A stretch of 64,000 bases of DNA from Psychrobacter sp. Ps6 (lineage in GTDB: Bacteria > Pseudomonadota > Gammaproteobacteria > Pseudomonadales > Moraxellaceae). Positions 1-9,392 of this stretch are shown piece by piece; position 1 is the stretch's first letter, and each line of letters opens with the position of its first letter. The DNA is taken from positions 248,001 through 312,000 of the forward strand of contig NZ_JADQAI010000002.1 of the NCBI RefSeq assembly GCF_022129235.1, in the 5' to 3' direction. Under the pieces are notes generated by a model, which was given only the letters and a program-made list of their open reading frames with translations, ran no database searches and was not told the DNA's origin. The position numbers and the translations under genes were made by a program.

Positions 1-610
1 CGCTGGCTAATTGCTGGCAATTCATCTCAATCGAGCATTGATGAAAGTAAGTACCCAACACCTTGTCCACATCGTGCTTGAGCCGACCAAAGGATTTCAT
101 AAAGTGCGCAAGCGAGGCGTTGCGGTCTTTGTGCTCCATCTCAGACGCTGCCACTTTGTGGTCAAAACGGATGGACTCATCGTCCGTAATAAAATGCACA
201 AACTGTAGAATCTCAGCCAATATTTCTCTAGGTTCGTGACCCATCATGATCGCGTCTACCACCGCAATGGCACCAGCATTGATAAATGGATTGCGTGGTC
301 GACCAGTTTCATGTTCTAGCATGACGATTGAGTTGAAAGGGTCACCTGAGGGTTCACGACCAACGTGTGTCCAAAGTCCATCGCCCAACTTGCCAAGTGC
401 AATGGTTAGAGTGAAGATCTTAGAGATACTTTGGATCGAAAAAAGAGTGCTCGCATTGCCTGCTGTATACATCTTTCCGTCAGGTGTCGCGACTGCAATA
501 CCAAACTGGTTTGGGTCTATATGGGCCAGTTGCGGGATATAGTCCGCTACTTTTCCACGATCGGTTTCAAGTGCCATCTGTGCGGCAATATCATCAAGAA
601 TCTGTTGCAT
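1..610 (-). CDS. glsA: Glutaminase, C-terminus cut by window edge
   Basis: Reverse-strand reading frame opening with ATG at 610 and still open at base 1, so about 203 N-terminal residues are visible of a family usually near 305. Glutaminase A hydrolyses glutamine to glutamate and ammonia in the cytoplasm using a beta-lactamase-like serine fold. The S-x-x-K nucleophile motif appears as SISK near residue 64 (SIQSISKIF), followed by the family stretches EPSGDPFNS and [10 protein letters not shown]. The start matches the family N-terminus ([12 protein letters not shown]). Another amidase is unlikely because these motifs are specific to glutaminases. The gene is divergent from nothing visible: the next gene, at 839, is also on the minus strand and lies upstream of it. 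Confidence 0.93.
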   Translation of the reverse strand, partial: MQQILDDIAAQMALETDRGKVADYIPQLAHIDPNQFGIAVATPDGKMYTAGNASTLFSIQSISKIFTLTIALGKLGDGLWTHVGREPSGDPFNSIVMLEHETGRPRNPFINAGAIAVVDAIMMGHEPREILAEILQFVHFITDDESIRFDHKVAASEMEHKDRNASLAHFMKSFGRLKHDVDKVLGTYFHQCSIEMNCQQLAS

Positions 611-771
611 AGTGGTTGAAGGGTCTCATTTTTGGTGAGTGATTAAAGGACGAGGATTCTAACCGAATAACGTATAGTAGTGATGAGAAAATTGTATGTG
701 AAGCAAAATATACACATATTTTGGCGATAGGTAAGGATTTGCCGTGTGACTAACGCCTGCCATTATAACGC

Positions 772-807
772 AAAAAAGCAGGCCATATCTGATGATACGA
801 CCTGCTT
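772..807 (-). terminator. Rho-independent terminator after the DUF475 gene
   Basis: Inverted arms AAGCAGG (776-782) and CCTGCTT (801-807) with an 18-base loop. On the minus strand the stem is followed by a T-run (771-777 reads as A-run on plus). It lies about 30 bases beyond the stop of the gene at 839, in the gap between that gene and glsA. Confidence 0.7.
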
Positions 808-838
808 AAGCTACACAGCATCATGCGGACAACAGGTA

Positions 839-1900
839 CTAATTGAGCCTTGCTGCTTCCGCTTTACGATGTTTCAGCGATGCCCATAATGCAAAACCAA
901 TAAAGGCGATACCGATAAGACCAGTAATGATTTCTGGTACATGGAACTTCACTGACAACAGCATAATGATGGCCAAGGCACCGATGGCGTAATGTGCGCC
1001 ATGCTCAAGATAAATAAACTCATCAAGCGTGCCTTTGTCTACCAAGAAGATAGTCATCGAACGTACGAACATCGCACCAATGGCAAGACCAAGCATGATA
1101 ACGATGACATCATTGGTAATGGCAAATGCGCCAATCACACCATCGAAACTGAATGACGCATCGAGGATTTCTAAGTATAAGAAACCGATGATACCGCCTT
1201 TCATGATAGCGCTGGTCGCGGCTGCGCCACTTCCTTCGTTCTCTAAGTCTTCTTCAAGATCACCTTCTAGCATACCAGATACGACCTGTACACCAAGGTA
1301 TACTAGAATACCCCAAACGCCAGCAATGAGCACAGCACTTGATTGCTCTGCGCTGGCCCATGATACGGCAATCATTAAGACGATAAGAGCAACAAATACG
1401 CTCATTGCATCGACTTTGCCTAGCTTGACCAAACGGCTCTCAAGCCATTCAAACCAATGGACATCTTTGTCATCAAAAATAAAGTTCAAGAAAACCAATA
1501 GTAAGAAAATACCACCAAATGCTGAAATTTCAGCGTGATGTGCCATCAATCTGGCTGAGTATTCTTGAGGATTGTTCAATGCCAAATCGATCACTTGCAT
1601 CATACCAAGGTCAGCGGTAACCGCAACGATGACAATAGGGAAGACCAAGCGCATACCGAATACCGCGATTAAAATACCCACGGTTAAAAATATCTTTTTC
1701 CAAAATTCGTCCCAGCCTTTGAGGACTGAAGCGTTGACCACCGCGTTATCAAAAGATAACGAAATCTCCATGACGGCCAAAATAGCGGTAATCGATAGCG
1801 TGGTTATCATTCCACCCATACCGCCATGTGAATATCCCCACCATGCCGCTATTGCTAAGGCAATGATTGTGAAGATAATGTCTAAATAAAAATGTCTCAT
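839..1900 (-). CDS. DUF475 / TerC-like integral membrane protein
   Basis: A 353-residue polytopic membrane protein of the DUF475 family, related to TerC. Repeated hydrophobic segments run along the whole length. Two paired acidic motifs typical of TerC-like proteins are visible: MEISLSFDNAVV near residue 45 and LEILDASFSFDGVIGAFA near residue 240. These suggest a symmetrical two-repeat transporter-like fold, probably handling a metal ion. I chose the ATG at 1900 because AGGATG lies 8 bases upstream. A longer in-frame extension to 1975 has no good ribosome site and would add a soluble stretch. It is followed upstream by a TerD protein on the same strand (222-base gap), so the two may act together in the tellurite/stress-type Ter network, but no other ter genes are present. 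Substrate is unknown. Confidence 0.8.
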   Translation of the reverse strand: MRHFYLDIIFTIIALAIAAWWGYSHGGMGGMITTLSITAILAVMEISLSFDNAVVNASVLKGWDEFWKKIFLTVGILIAVFGMRLVFPIVIVAVTADLGMMQVIDLALNNPQEYSARLMAHHAEISAFGGIFLLLVFLNFIFDDKDVHWFEWLESRLVKLGKVDAMSVFVALIVLMIAVSWASAEQSSAVLIAGVWGILVYLGVQVVSGMLEGDLEEDLENEGSGAAATSAIMKGGIIGFLYLEILDASFSFDGVIGAFAITNDVIVIMLGLAIGAMFVRSMTIFLVDKGTLDEFIYLEHGAHYAIGALAIIMLLSVKFHVPEIITGLIGIAFIGFALWASLKHRKAEAARLN

Positions 1901-2122
1901 GACACATCCTGTCTGGTTGCGTAAAGCTGGTCTAGTATAGACACAAGCCGCAAAAAAGTGGTTATTGCTAACCACTTTTTATGCATAATTTTAAACGAAA
2001 CGTAAAGCATTACTAGTCATTGGGGCATTAAAAATTGTGACTATTTGCAACGATGGTCGCTTGATATTTTGGACGTGCTAATCGGAATGGCTGATAGCCC
2101 AAATGCCAATAAAAATAAGGCT

Positions 2123-2698
2123 TTAGATATCAACGCCGTACTGATGACACATCGCCTGTAAGCCACCTGAATAACCTTGACCTACCGCGCGGAATTTCCA
2201 TTCGCCATTGTGACGATATACTTCACCGAATACCATGGCGGTCTCAACAGAGTAATCTTCTGCTAGATCAAAACGTACCACTTCAGTGCCGGTCTCTTCA
2301 TTGACAACGCGGATAAAGGCATTGGCTACCTGACCGAAGTTTTGGTTGCGAGTAGCAGCGTCATGGATAGTCACCGTCACGACTACTTTATCAACGTCAG
2401 CAGGTACTTGGGTTAAGTTTACTTTGATCACTTCATCATCACCATCGCCTTCGCCAGTACGGTTGTCACCTGTGTGCTCGACCGCGCCATTATCAGATTT
2501 GAGCTGATTATAGAAGATAAAGTCATGGTCGCCGCGCACTTTACCTGCACCATTTAGCAAAAATACACTGGCATCAAGATCGAACTCAGCACCAGAGGTG
2601 GCGCGCTCATCCCAGCCTAGACCGATTAGTAGCTTGGTCAAATTTGGATCAGTTTTCGTTAGCGATAAATTACCGCCTTTATTAAGTGATAAAGCCAT
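2123..2698 (-). CDS. TerD-family stress protein
   Basis: A 191-residue cytoplasmic protein of the TerD/TerE family, whose members bind calcium and are linked to tellurite resistance and membrane stress. It has the full-length family form: N-terminal [19 protein letters not shown], the acidic [13 protein letters not shown] block near residue 39, the [13 protein letters not shown] acidic loop near residue 77, and a C-terminal [20 protein letters not shown]. Start ATG at 2698 is preceded by AAGGAT. It sits upstream of the DUF475 gene on the same strand and behind two hairpin terminators. TerD, TerE and TerZ cannot be told apart from sequence alone, so no symbol is given. Confidence 0.9.
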   Translation of the reverse strand: MALSLNKGGNLSLTKTDPNLTKLLIGLGWDERATSGAEFDLDASVFLLNGAGKVRGDHDFIFYNQLKSDNGAVEHTGDNRTGEGDGDDEVIKVNLTQVPADVDKVVVTVTIHDAATRNQNFGQVANAFIRVVNEETGTEVVRFDLAEDYSVETAMVFGEVYRHNGEWKFRAVGQGYSGGLQAMCHQYGVDI

Positions 2699-2743
2699 GG
2701 TGTTATCCTTTTTATTAGATGTTAGTGGTTTTATGAGGTCATC

Positions 2744-2788
2744 GAAAAAAGGCGATGCTTACGCAATAACTGCGCAAATCCATCGCCT
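2744..2788 (-). terminator. Terminator-like hairpin in the terD leader
   Basis: Perfect 8-base arms AGGCGATG (2750-2757) and CATCGCCT (2781-2788). Read on the minus strand the second arm runs into a T-run (2744-2750). It lies only about 46 bases upstream of the TerD start codon, so it is either a backup terminator for rlmKL or an attenuator in the terD transcript. Confidence 0.55.
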
Positions 2789-2810
2789 AGTAACGCTCTA
2801 TCATAGCAAC

Positions 2811-2839
2811 AAAAAATGACCCAATCAAAGCTGATTGGG
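2811..2839 (-). terminator. Rho-independent terminator after rlmKL
   Basis: Perfect 8-base stem CCCAATCA / TGATTGGG (2820-2827, 2832-2839) with a 4-base loop. On the minus strand six T residues follow (2811-2816). It lies about 140 bases beyond the rlmKL stop. Confidence 0.75.
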
Positions 2840-2977
2840 CCATTGTTATATTTCATATACATTCGGCAAAAAACAGAAGTTTCAGGTACTTATATTGCCC
2901 TTATAAATCTATAGTCTTATTTATCAAAATTCCGTTTACGGACTTTAGATTCTAAACTATAAATCTAAAACTTCGAA

Positions 2978-5272
2978 TTATAGACTTTGACGATGGCGAA
3001 TCTCAAAGCTTTGATGAATAGGCTTTTTGATATTGAAATCAAAACCAATCGTCTTTTGCGTGATATTAACGATATCGTAGCGCTCAACTAACTGCTCATC
3101 TAGCTCAAAGCGCGTGAAGTTATTAGAAAAATACAAAACACCATCGGATGTTAAGCGGTTCATCGCACGATTGATGAGGGCAGCATGGTCACGCTGCACA
3201 TCAAAGGTTCCTTGGAACTTTTTCGAGTTTGAGAAAGTCGGTGGATCAATAAAGATAATATCAAACTGCTCGGTATTGTCTTTGATCCACTCAAAGATAT
3301 CGGCGGCAACGAATTGATATTTACTGCGGCTGACGTCTAGACCATTGAGCACAAAGTTCTGTTTGCCCCAATCTAAATAGTTCTGTGACAAGTCAACGCT
3401 CGTGACTTTTTTGGCACCAGCAAGCGCTGCATGCACACTGGCGGTACAAGTATAAGCAAACAGGTTTAAGACAGATTTGCCGCGACTGTTGTCCTTAATA
3501 CGAGCACGCATATTACGGTGATCGATGAACAGACCCGTGTCTAGATAGTCGGTAAAGTTAACATAAAAATAAGCACCATCTTCGCGGGCGACATGAAACT
3601 TGCCGCGTTTTTCTGTGGTGTTCTGTTTACTGTACTGATCGTTACCAGACTGACGGGCACGTGTTTTGATAAAGATTTGCTCACGATTAATATCAAACAC
3701 TTCACGGATACCCATTAGTGCTAGATTAAAGCGTTTTTTAGCCGTTTCAGGTGGAATGGTCTTAGGCGGTGCATACTCTTGCACATGTGCATAATCGCCG
3801 TATAAATCGATAGCAACTTTAAAGTCAGGCAAGTCGGCGTCATAGACACGAATGTTGCTAACATTGTCTTTTTTAGCCAGTTTCTTAAGCTTGGTCAGGT
3901 TTTTTTGTAGACGATTAATAAAGTCCTGTCCGTCTTCTACTTCGATCTCACGCTTTTCAAAACGGCTGACAAGATTGCCTGTCTGTCCAGCGATAAGCGT
4001 TCCGTAGCGGAAGTACACAGTGATAGCGCCATTATGACAGCGTAACGTTTTTGGTTCTTTAATCGGTAGGATATCTACTTGTTCGACACGAGCAGCTAGT
4101 ATGCCAAGCATTGGATCGATACCGCTACCCGCAAAGCTGTCTTGTACAATCAGGCCAATGGCTTGATACAGTGGCTTAATCATTTCTTCATCACCCAAAC
4201 GCTCACCATAAGGCGGGTTGGTAATGATTAAAGGATTACTCAATCGACCATCATCCACGAGCGGTTTTAGGGCGCTACCAAGTTGATCAAGCGCACGCTG
4301 TTCGATGTCGAGTAGCGGGAGTAAATCTTGAAGTCCTGCCGCGATGAGGTTTTTTTCGGTTGCGATAATCGCGCCATTATCAGCATCAAAACCCAACATC
4401 AGCGGCAGCGTATCTGGTTGCTCATTGGCAATCTCTAATGCTTCGCGAAAACGTGTCTGTGCATCCTCAATCATCTCCTGCCATAGCGTCTCATCATGAT
4501 GCTGCCACTCATAGAAACCAAATTGATTGGCAGCTTTGTCGATACCTACGGCATAATCACAGTGCATGAGTAGCGCTTCGATAAGGAAGGTACCAGAGCC
4601 ACACATTGGGTCTATTAACGCATTGTAGTAAGGCGCATCGCCTGCGTCGTTTTTCTTGTGCCAACCAGCGCTATAGAGTAAGGCAGCTGCCAAGTTTTCT
4701 TTTAATGGGGCTTCTGTCATAGCCACACGATAACCACGGCGATGCAAACTGGTCCCTGATAAATCTAAATACAGCTCGGCTTGTTTGTCATTGACGGTCG
4801 CAAAGATAGAAAAATCTGGGTTTTTGCTATCGACATTCGGACGGCTGTCGTACACTTCGTTGAATGTATCCGCAATGGCGTCTTTGACACGTAGCATGGC
4901 AAACTGCTGACTGACGGCAACGCGTTTATCAACAGATAGACGAATGGCAAAAGTTTGCTCTAAGCTAAACTGCTCAGTCCAGTTGACGGATTTTGCCAAA
5001 CCATATAGCTGCTCTGCAACATCGTATTCTGCATTGATGTTTTTGCGTTTGATGAGCATTAATACCCGCGAAGCCACACGTGACCAAAGGCAGATGGTAT
5101 ACAAGTCGCGTAAATCACCCGTGACGGCAAGACGACCAGTACTTTTGATTTCGCTATCAATACCGAAACTTGTCAGCTCAGTCTGCAGCGGTGCCTCAAG
5201 CCCATCGGCACAAGTAATGATAAGATCAAGCGACAATGTAGAAGAGCGTGCAGCTGCGGTTTGTTCGGTCAT
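2978..5272 (-). CDS. rlmL: Bifunctional 23S rRNA methyltransferase RlmKL
   Basis: A 764-residue two-domain rRNA methyltransferase, in line with the fused RlmKL protein of gammaproteobacteria (about 700 residues in E. coli). The N-terminal RlmL half makes m2G2445 and the C-terminal RlmK half makes m7G2069 in 23S rRNA, using S-adenosylmethionine. Visible features: a THUMP-type N-terminus, the SAM motif DPMCGSGTFLIEALL near residue 222, the catalytic NPPYGERLGDE near residue 353, then a second Rossmann domain with LNLFAYTCTASVHAALAGA and FIDPPTFSNSK near residues 600-680. Start ATG at 5272 is the only start that keeps the whole THUMP region. It appears to be transcribed alone and ends in the tandem hairpins at 2744-2839. 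Confidence 0.95.
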   Translation of the reverse strand: MTEQTAAARSSTLSLDLIITCADGLEAPLQTELTSFGIDSEIKSTGRLAVTGDLRDLYTICLWSRVASRVLMLIKRKNINAEYDVAEQLYGLAKSVNWTEQFSLEQTFAIRLSVDKRVAVSQQFAMLRVKDAIADTFNEVYDSRPNVDSKNPDFSIFATVNDKQAELYLDLSGTSLHRRGYRVAMTEAPLKENLAAALLYSAGWHKKNDAGDAPYYNALIDPMCGSGTFLIEALLMHCDYAVGIDKAANQFGFYEWQHHDETLWQEMIEDAQTRFREALEIANEQPDTLPLMLGFDADNGAIIATEKNLIAAGLQDLLPLLDIEQRALDQLGSALKPLVDDGRLSNPLIITNPPYGERLGDEEMIKPLYQAIGLIVQDSFAGSGIDPMLGILAARVEQVDILPIKEPKTLRCHNGAITVYFRYGTLIAGQTGNLVSRFEKREIEVEDGQDFINRLQKNLTKLKKLAKKDNVSNIRVYDADLPDFKVAIDLYGDYAHVQEYAPPKTIPPETAKKRFNLALMGIREVFDINREQIFIKTRARQSGNDQYSKQNTTEKRGKFHVAREDGAYFYVNFTDYLDTGLFIDHRNMRARIKDNSRGKSVLNLFAYTCTASVHAALAGAKKVTSVDLSQNYLDWGKQNFVLNGLDVSRSKYQFVAADIFEWIKDNTEQFDIIFIDPPTFSNSKKFQGTFDVQRDHAALINRAMNRLTSDGVLYFSNNFTRFELDEQLVERYDIVNITQKTIGFDFNIKKPIHQSFEIRHRQSL

Positions 5273-5440
5273 ACGGGTACCTGTGGGCTAAATTGACAAA
5301 AGAGGCAAATAATAAAATAGATGTTTTAACCAGTAATTTTACCATAATTCACGGTAGGATGGTTCAAAGTGGCAATGTTTAAGGTGCAATAGGTGCGACA
5401 AGTTTGAGGTGCGATAGCTAAATACATGAAAATAAGTCAG

Positions 5441-6637
5441 CTACTCACCTTTCGCCAATGATGACTTTCCTGATACAACTTGAGTGGTGGTTGCAAAAGG
5501 CTTAGTAGCGATAGGATAGTCGACGTCTTTTGGCATGAGCAGGCGCATATGCGGATAGGGCGTCGAGATATTGGCCGCATCAAAAGCAATTTTTATCTCT
5601 TCTTGTAGCACTTCTTTGATTTTGGGTATACGTGCCACGGCTGCTGGCTTGACCCAAAAACGCACGATAAAAAATACGCCATATTCCCCAATTTCGGCCA
5701 CGGTCGCTGAAGTCTCAGGACGATTGAGTACTGCATCGGTATTGCTGAGTACTTGCAAAATCTCTTTGCGTGCCAGCTCAATGTCATCTTCGAAGGCAAT
5801 ACGCACGCGAATATCAAAACGTATAAAATTTTTGGAGGTTAAGTTAATCACTTCTGAGGAGGCGACATTAGAGTTTGGAATAATAACAGTAATATTGTCT
5901 CGAGTTAGGATATGGGTAGTGCGCAAGGCAATAAGCACCACGCGCCCCTCATTATCATTGATATGAATCCAGTCCCCAACTTGAAAGGACTGCTCCAGCA
6001 AAATAGTGATACCGGCGATAAAGTTGGCAAGCGTCGATTGAGCAGCGAAACCGACAGCTAAGCCGACAATACCCAAACCTGCAACTAACGATACGATATC
6101 AAAACCAAATTGTGCCATCACGCTGGCAAGCCCAAGTACCAATAGGAGTACTGACAAGATATTTTTGAGTAGCTGCTCTATTGAGGCATTGAGTCCATAA
6201 TGCTGTAGGACTTTATGAATAATCTGACCAGACGACGCCCATAGTACGTAGTAGATACCAGCCCACGTACTTGCTTTTGCTGTCGCCTTGATGGTTTCTG
6301 GTTCAAAATTTATCTGACTCATGATCGCTATCAGACTGGCGACAATCCAAACGTAACGTAGCGTTGAGCGGGCAATCTTGGTGCGGCGATCATTTAAACG
6401 GATTTTGGCTCTGCTTTGCTTGAGAATATAATTGGCCAACCAATAAAAAAATCCCAACACCGCAAGCAGTATCAGGATCTTTATGCCAGTGCTGGCAAGC
6501 TCTACTGCTTGAGAAGACCAATTGAGCGACTCTTCGTCTATAGATCCGCCAAGCGCAAGGTAGAGGCTAGTATGCAGGTCACGAATGATTTCTTTAAAAA
6601 AGTCGGTAACACTAGCGATTGGCATTTTCTCGTCCAT
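5441..6637 (-). CDS. MscS-family mechanosensitive ion channel
   Basis: A 398-residue inner-membrane channel of the small-conductance mechanosensitive (MscS) family, which releases solutes during hypo-osmotic shock. There are about four hydrophobic segments in the first 190 residues. The Gly/Ala-rich pore helix (VAGLGIVGLAVGFAAQSTLANFIAGI region, residues about 185-210) is followed by the conserved beta domain with GDWIHINDNEGRVVLIALRTTHI and the cytoplasmic alpha/beta cage. It is longer than E. coli MscS (286) because of an extra N-terminal stretch. ATG at 6637 was taken; a second ATG four codons later is possible, and neither has a strong ribosome site. The gene stands alone between rlmKL and a flavoprotein gene. 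Confidence 0.92.
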   Translation of the reverse strand: MDEKMPIASVTDFFKEIIRDLHTSLYLALGGSIDEESLNWSSQAVELASTGIKILILLAVLGFFYWLANYILKQSRAKIRLNDRRTKIARSTLRYVWIVASLIAIMSQINFEPETIKATAKASTWAGIYYVLWASSGQIIHKVLQHYGLNASIEQLLKNILSVLLLVLGLASVMAQFGFDIVSLVAGLGIVGLAVGFAAQSTLANFIAGITILLEQSFQVGDWIHINDNEGRVVLIALRTTHILTRDNITVIIPNSNVASSEVINLTSKNFIRFDIRVRIAFEDDIELARKEILQVLSNTDAVLNRPETSATVAEIGEYGVFFIVRFWVKPAAVARIPKIKEVLQEEIKIAFDAANISTPYPHMRLLMPKDVDYPIATKPFATTTQVVSGKSSLAKGE

Positions 6638-6772
6638 GCAGGGTGTGTGTATACAAGGTTTGATAAATGAGGTGTCTGGTTATATGTCACCTCAAGTTGT
6701 CTAGTCAATCAAATATAGCATGAGTGATGCCTAAGCCTAACTCTATTTTTTAGAGCAAGGCTTGGCTGTAAA

Positions 6773-8263
6773 TTAAAAATTGTCTTCTTGCGCGTCCTGA
6801 GATTGATAGGGTATCTCCATTTTGTCCTGCACATCACGTAATGCCGTACGCAGTCCTTCTAATATCGTAGGGTGATAAAAAGGCGTATCGAGCATGTCTT
6901 TAATGCTCAAGTCATTGGTAATCGCTGTGGCCAATATATGACCGATGTATTCAGCATCAGGGCCCACCATGCTCGCGCCTAATATTCTGTCGGTTTTTTT
7001 GCAGCCATAGATATGTAGCAGACCACAATTCACGCCCATCACACGGCTACGCCCTTGGTTGTCAAAACTTACGCTACCAATCACAAACTCTAACTCAGGA
7101 TCTTCTTGGATCTCAGGCAGAGACATACCGACATTGACGATTTGCGGCGAGCAAAATACGATAGAAAAAGGAGTAGACGGTGGACGGATATAGGCATCTT
7201 CTGTATTTTCACAGACCATATTGCCAGCACTATAGCCCTCATCACTGGCTACGTGCAGTAGAGGAATGTGAGCATTGGCATCACCAACGATATAGATGTC
7301 TAAATCACCAATTTGCCCCGTCTTTTTACTTAAGTTTTTCGGACGGTTCTTGTCATCGAGTTCAACGCCTAGATTTTCGATGCCAAGCTGTTTGATATTG
7401 TTGCGGCGGCCAGTAGCGACTAACACACACTCACCTTGCCACTGCTGCGATGCACCAGCACTATCTTCGTATTCAATAAACGCACTATCGCTACCTGCAT
7501 CAGCCTTTGTGCCGACATCAGTAATTTTACTGCCCAAATGCATGGTCAGCTCACTACTTAAGCAGTCGATTGCTTTGTCGTTGATGTCATCATCTTTTAG
7601 ACCAGCCACTCGTTTGACTCGGTTAAATAGCGTCACCTCTACGCCCAAACGCGTAAATGCTTGCGCAAGTTCTAGACCAATGGCGCCAGCGCCTACCACT
7701 GCCATAGAGTTGGGTAAATCTGTAAGCTCAAACACACTATCAGAGGTGAGTAGGGTGTCACCAAGCTTATCCGCCCAACCATCCGGTATAGACGGTGAGC
7801 TACCTGTCGCTACAATGATTTGCTCAGCTGCAATGCGCTCATCATTGACCTCGATTAGCCCTTGCTCGTTAATATGAGCACGCCCATCGATTTTTTTGTG
7901 ATCGGGCCAGCTATCTACTTGTTTTTTGATGTAGCTAGCAAAATGACTGCGCTCATCACGTACACGCTGCATCACCTGTTTGCCATCTATTTGCGCAGTT
8001 GCATGAATACCAAACTCAGCCGAATGATTGGCATCATGTGCACGATCTGCCGCTGCAATCAGTAGTTTGCTAGGCATACAGCCGACAGCGATACAAGTTG
8101 TTGTCCAAAACCCTTCGTTGATAATGACGACATCGTCTTTGATTTTACTTGCTTGGCGAAAGGCATTTTGACCTGCAGTACCTGCGCCAATAATGGCAAC
8201 AGATACTTTGCGTGTGACTTCATGCGGTGTATTATCAGCAGTAGTACCAGACTGTTTATTCAT
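6773..8263 (-). CDS. Dihydrolipoamide dehydrogenase-like flavoprotein
   Basis: A 496-residue class I pyridine nucleotide-disulfide oxidoreductase. It shows an N-terminal FAD dinucleotide motif (IIGAGTAGQNAF), the redox-active disulfide CIAVGCMPSK (spacing C-x4-C, near residue 57), a central NAD(P) motif VVGAGAIGLELAQ, the second FAD motif IYIVGDANAHIPLLH, and the C-terminal catalytic pair in HPTILEGL. All catalytic parts for a thiol-disulfide flavoenzyme are present. No lipoyl E1/E2 genes lie nearby, so it is not obviously the E3 of an adjacent 2-oxoacid dehydrogenase. Alternatives are a soluble transhydrogenase or mercuric reductase-like enzyme. It lacks the heavy-metal domain and C-terminal Cys pair of MerA. 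Start ATG at 8263. Confidence 0.85.
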   Translation of the reverse strand: MNKQSGTTADNTPHEVTRKVSVAIIGAGTAGQNAFRQASKIKDDVVIINEGFWTTTCIAVGCMPSKLLIAAADRAHDANHSAEFGIHATAQIDGKQVMQRVRDERSHFASYIKKQVDSWPDHKKIDGRAHINEQGLIEVNDERIAAEQIIVATGSSPSIPDGWADKLGDTLLTSDSVFELTDLPNSMAVVGAGAIGLELAQAFTRLGVEVTLFNRVKRVAGLKDDDINDKAIDCLSSELTMHLGSKITDVGTKADAGSDSAFIEYEDSAGASQQWQGECVLVATGRRNNIKQLGIENLGVELDDKNRPKNLSKKTGQIGDLDIYIVGDANAHIPLLHVASDEGYSAGNMVCENTEDAYIRPPSTPFSIVFCSPQIVNVGMSLPEIQEDPELEFVIGSVSFDNQGRSRVMGVNCGLLHIYGCKKTDRILGASMVGPDAEYIGHILATAITNDLSIKDMLDTPFYHPTILEGLRTALRDVQDKMEIPYQSQDAQEDNF

Positions 8264-8377
8264 ATTATTCTCTAGTAAGGAAGGGTGTTAGTGGTATTTC
8301 CAGTTATCAGCTCAGACTTGTGTATGCGCTCTTTTAGCATTTTTATGGCGAATACTCGACCTAGTCTATTGTGTAGA

Positions 8378-8875
8378 TTATGGTGCCAATATGGTGAGTA
8401 AGCGACTGGTGTAATCTTTGGCACGTAGGTTACGCTGTGCGTGAGTCAGCTCGCCCTCTTTATCAAACACAAATGCCGAGCGTACTAGCCCCAAAGTAAT
8501 GTTGCCGTACATGTTTTTCTCTTTAATGACTTCAAAATACTGGCATAGCTTTTCATCGGCATCACTGACAAGTGGAATTTGTAGGTCATATTTATCGATG
8601 AATTTTTCGTGGGATTCAACGCCATCACGAGAGACGCCAACGATGTCATAGCCTAAGTCATCAAAGTCGTGGATATGCGCCGTGAACTCCGTCGCTTGCG
8701 TGGTGCAGCCTGGTGTGTTGTCTTTGGGATAAAAATAGAGAATAAGACCTTTATCGGTATTGGCAACCATCTCTTTGAGACTGATCTCATCATGGATAAA
8801 GTTTCCGGCAAGTTTGCGTACGATGGTAACTGGAAAGTCGGGTAGGTTGATGGTTTCTGTTGTTGGCTTTGCCAT
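8378..8875 (-). CDS. bcp: Bcp/PrxQ-type peroxiredoxin (thiol peroxidase)
   Basis: A 165-residue thioredoxin-fold peroxidase that reduces hydroperoxides in the cytoplasm. The peroxidatic cysteine lies in YFYPKDNTPGCTTQATEFT. The start ATG at 8875 (MAKPTTETINL) has AAGGAT just upstream; the frame extends 47 codons further but that stretch has no family similarity. In many Bcp proteins a second cysteine follows five residues after the first (GCTxxAC); here that position is Thr/Ala, so the usual resolving cysteine is absent. Another cysteine is present in EKLCQYF. This suggests a 1-Cys mechanism or a resolving cysteine elsewhere. The gene is monocistronic. Confidence 0.92.
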   Translation of the reverse strand: MAKPTTETINLPDFPVTIVRKLAGNFIHDEISLKEMVANTDKGLILYFYPKDNTPGCTTQATEFTAHIHDFDDLGYDIVGVSRDGVESHEKFIDKYDLQIPLVSDADEKLCQYFEVIKEKNMYGNITLGLVRSAFVFDKEGELTHAQRNLRAKDYTSRLLTILAP

Positions 8876-9062
8876 GGTAAAATCCTTATTAATTTTGGTT
8901 ATGTATATTGGTTTTTTTGATGGTTGAGATAGGGTTCTATTTATCGTCTTCTTATTATAGGCAGATTGGTAGCAATAAATAATCAGTTTTACACTTTGCT
9001 CATTCATTGGCAACAAAAAAGACTGGCAATGGCCAGTCTTTTGTATATCAAACGAATAGTAA

Positions 9063-9392
9063 TTAAGCAGGTTTTTGCGGCTGCTTCAAGTCTAAACCGA
9101 CTGTGCACTGCTGCAAGTCTTTTTGCATGGTCTTGACGTATGGCAAGCTTGAAGGGTCTTTTTTGTCTTTTGCGTAGCTTTCGATTTCCCACATTTGGCC
9201 AATCGTCATATTGCTACGGACACCGATGGTACAATTACATAATTTGGTAGCGTCGCCCTTGTCAGCAACTTTATATTTGACTGCGCCATTGACACATGAG
9301 TTGATATTACTTTGCTTAATATCAGTAGCATTCGCTTGGGGCATTGCAAATACGGCCGCTAAGGCTAGGGGTAATAATGGCAATAACTTCAT
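9063..9392 (-). CDS. Small secreted protein with four cysteines, unknown
   Basis: A 109-residue protein not recognised as a named family. It begins with a clear Sec signal peptide (MKLLPLLPLALAAVFA, with likely cleavage after the ANA at residue 22). The mature part is about 87 residues and has four cysteines: one in INSCVNG, two in KLCNCT and one in QQCTVG. The spacing would allow two disulfides in the periplasm. The ATG at 9392 follows a purine-rich stretch (GAGGAAATTT). There is no operon partner. The C-K/L-C-N-C pattern and helix-like composition resemble small periplasmic proteins common in Acinetobacter and Psychrobacter, but I cannot give a function. Confidence 0.7.
   Translation of the reverse strand: MKLLPLLPLALAAVFAMPQANATDIKQSNINSCVNGAVKYKVADKGDATKLCNCTIGVRSNMTIGQMWEIESYAKDKKDPSSLPYVKTMQKDLQQCTVGLDLKQPQKPA

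Noticed and set aside
1029..1889. Plus-strand frames inside the DUF475 gene
   Set aside because: They are antisense frames of a long membrane protein gene with no ribosome sites.
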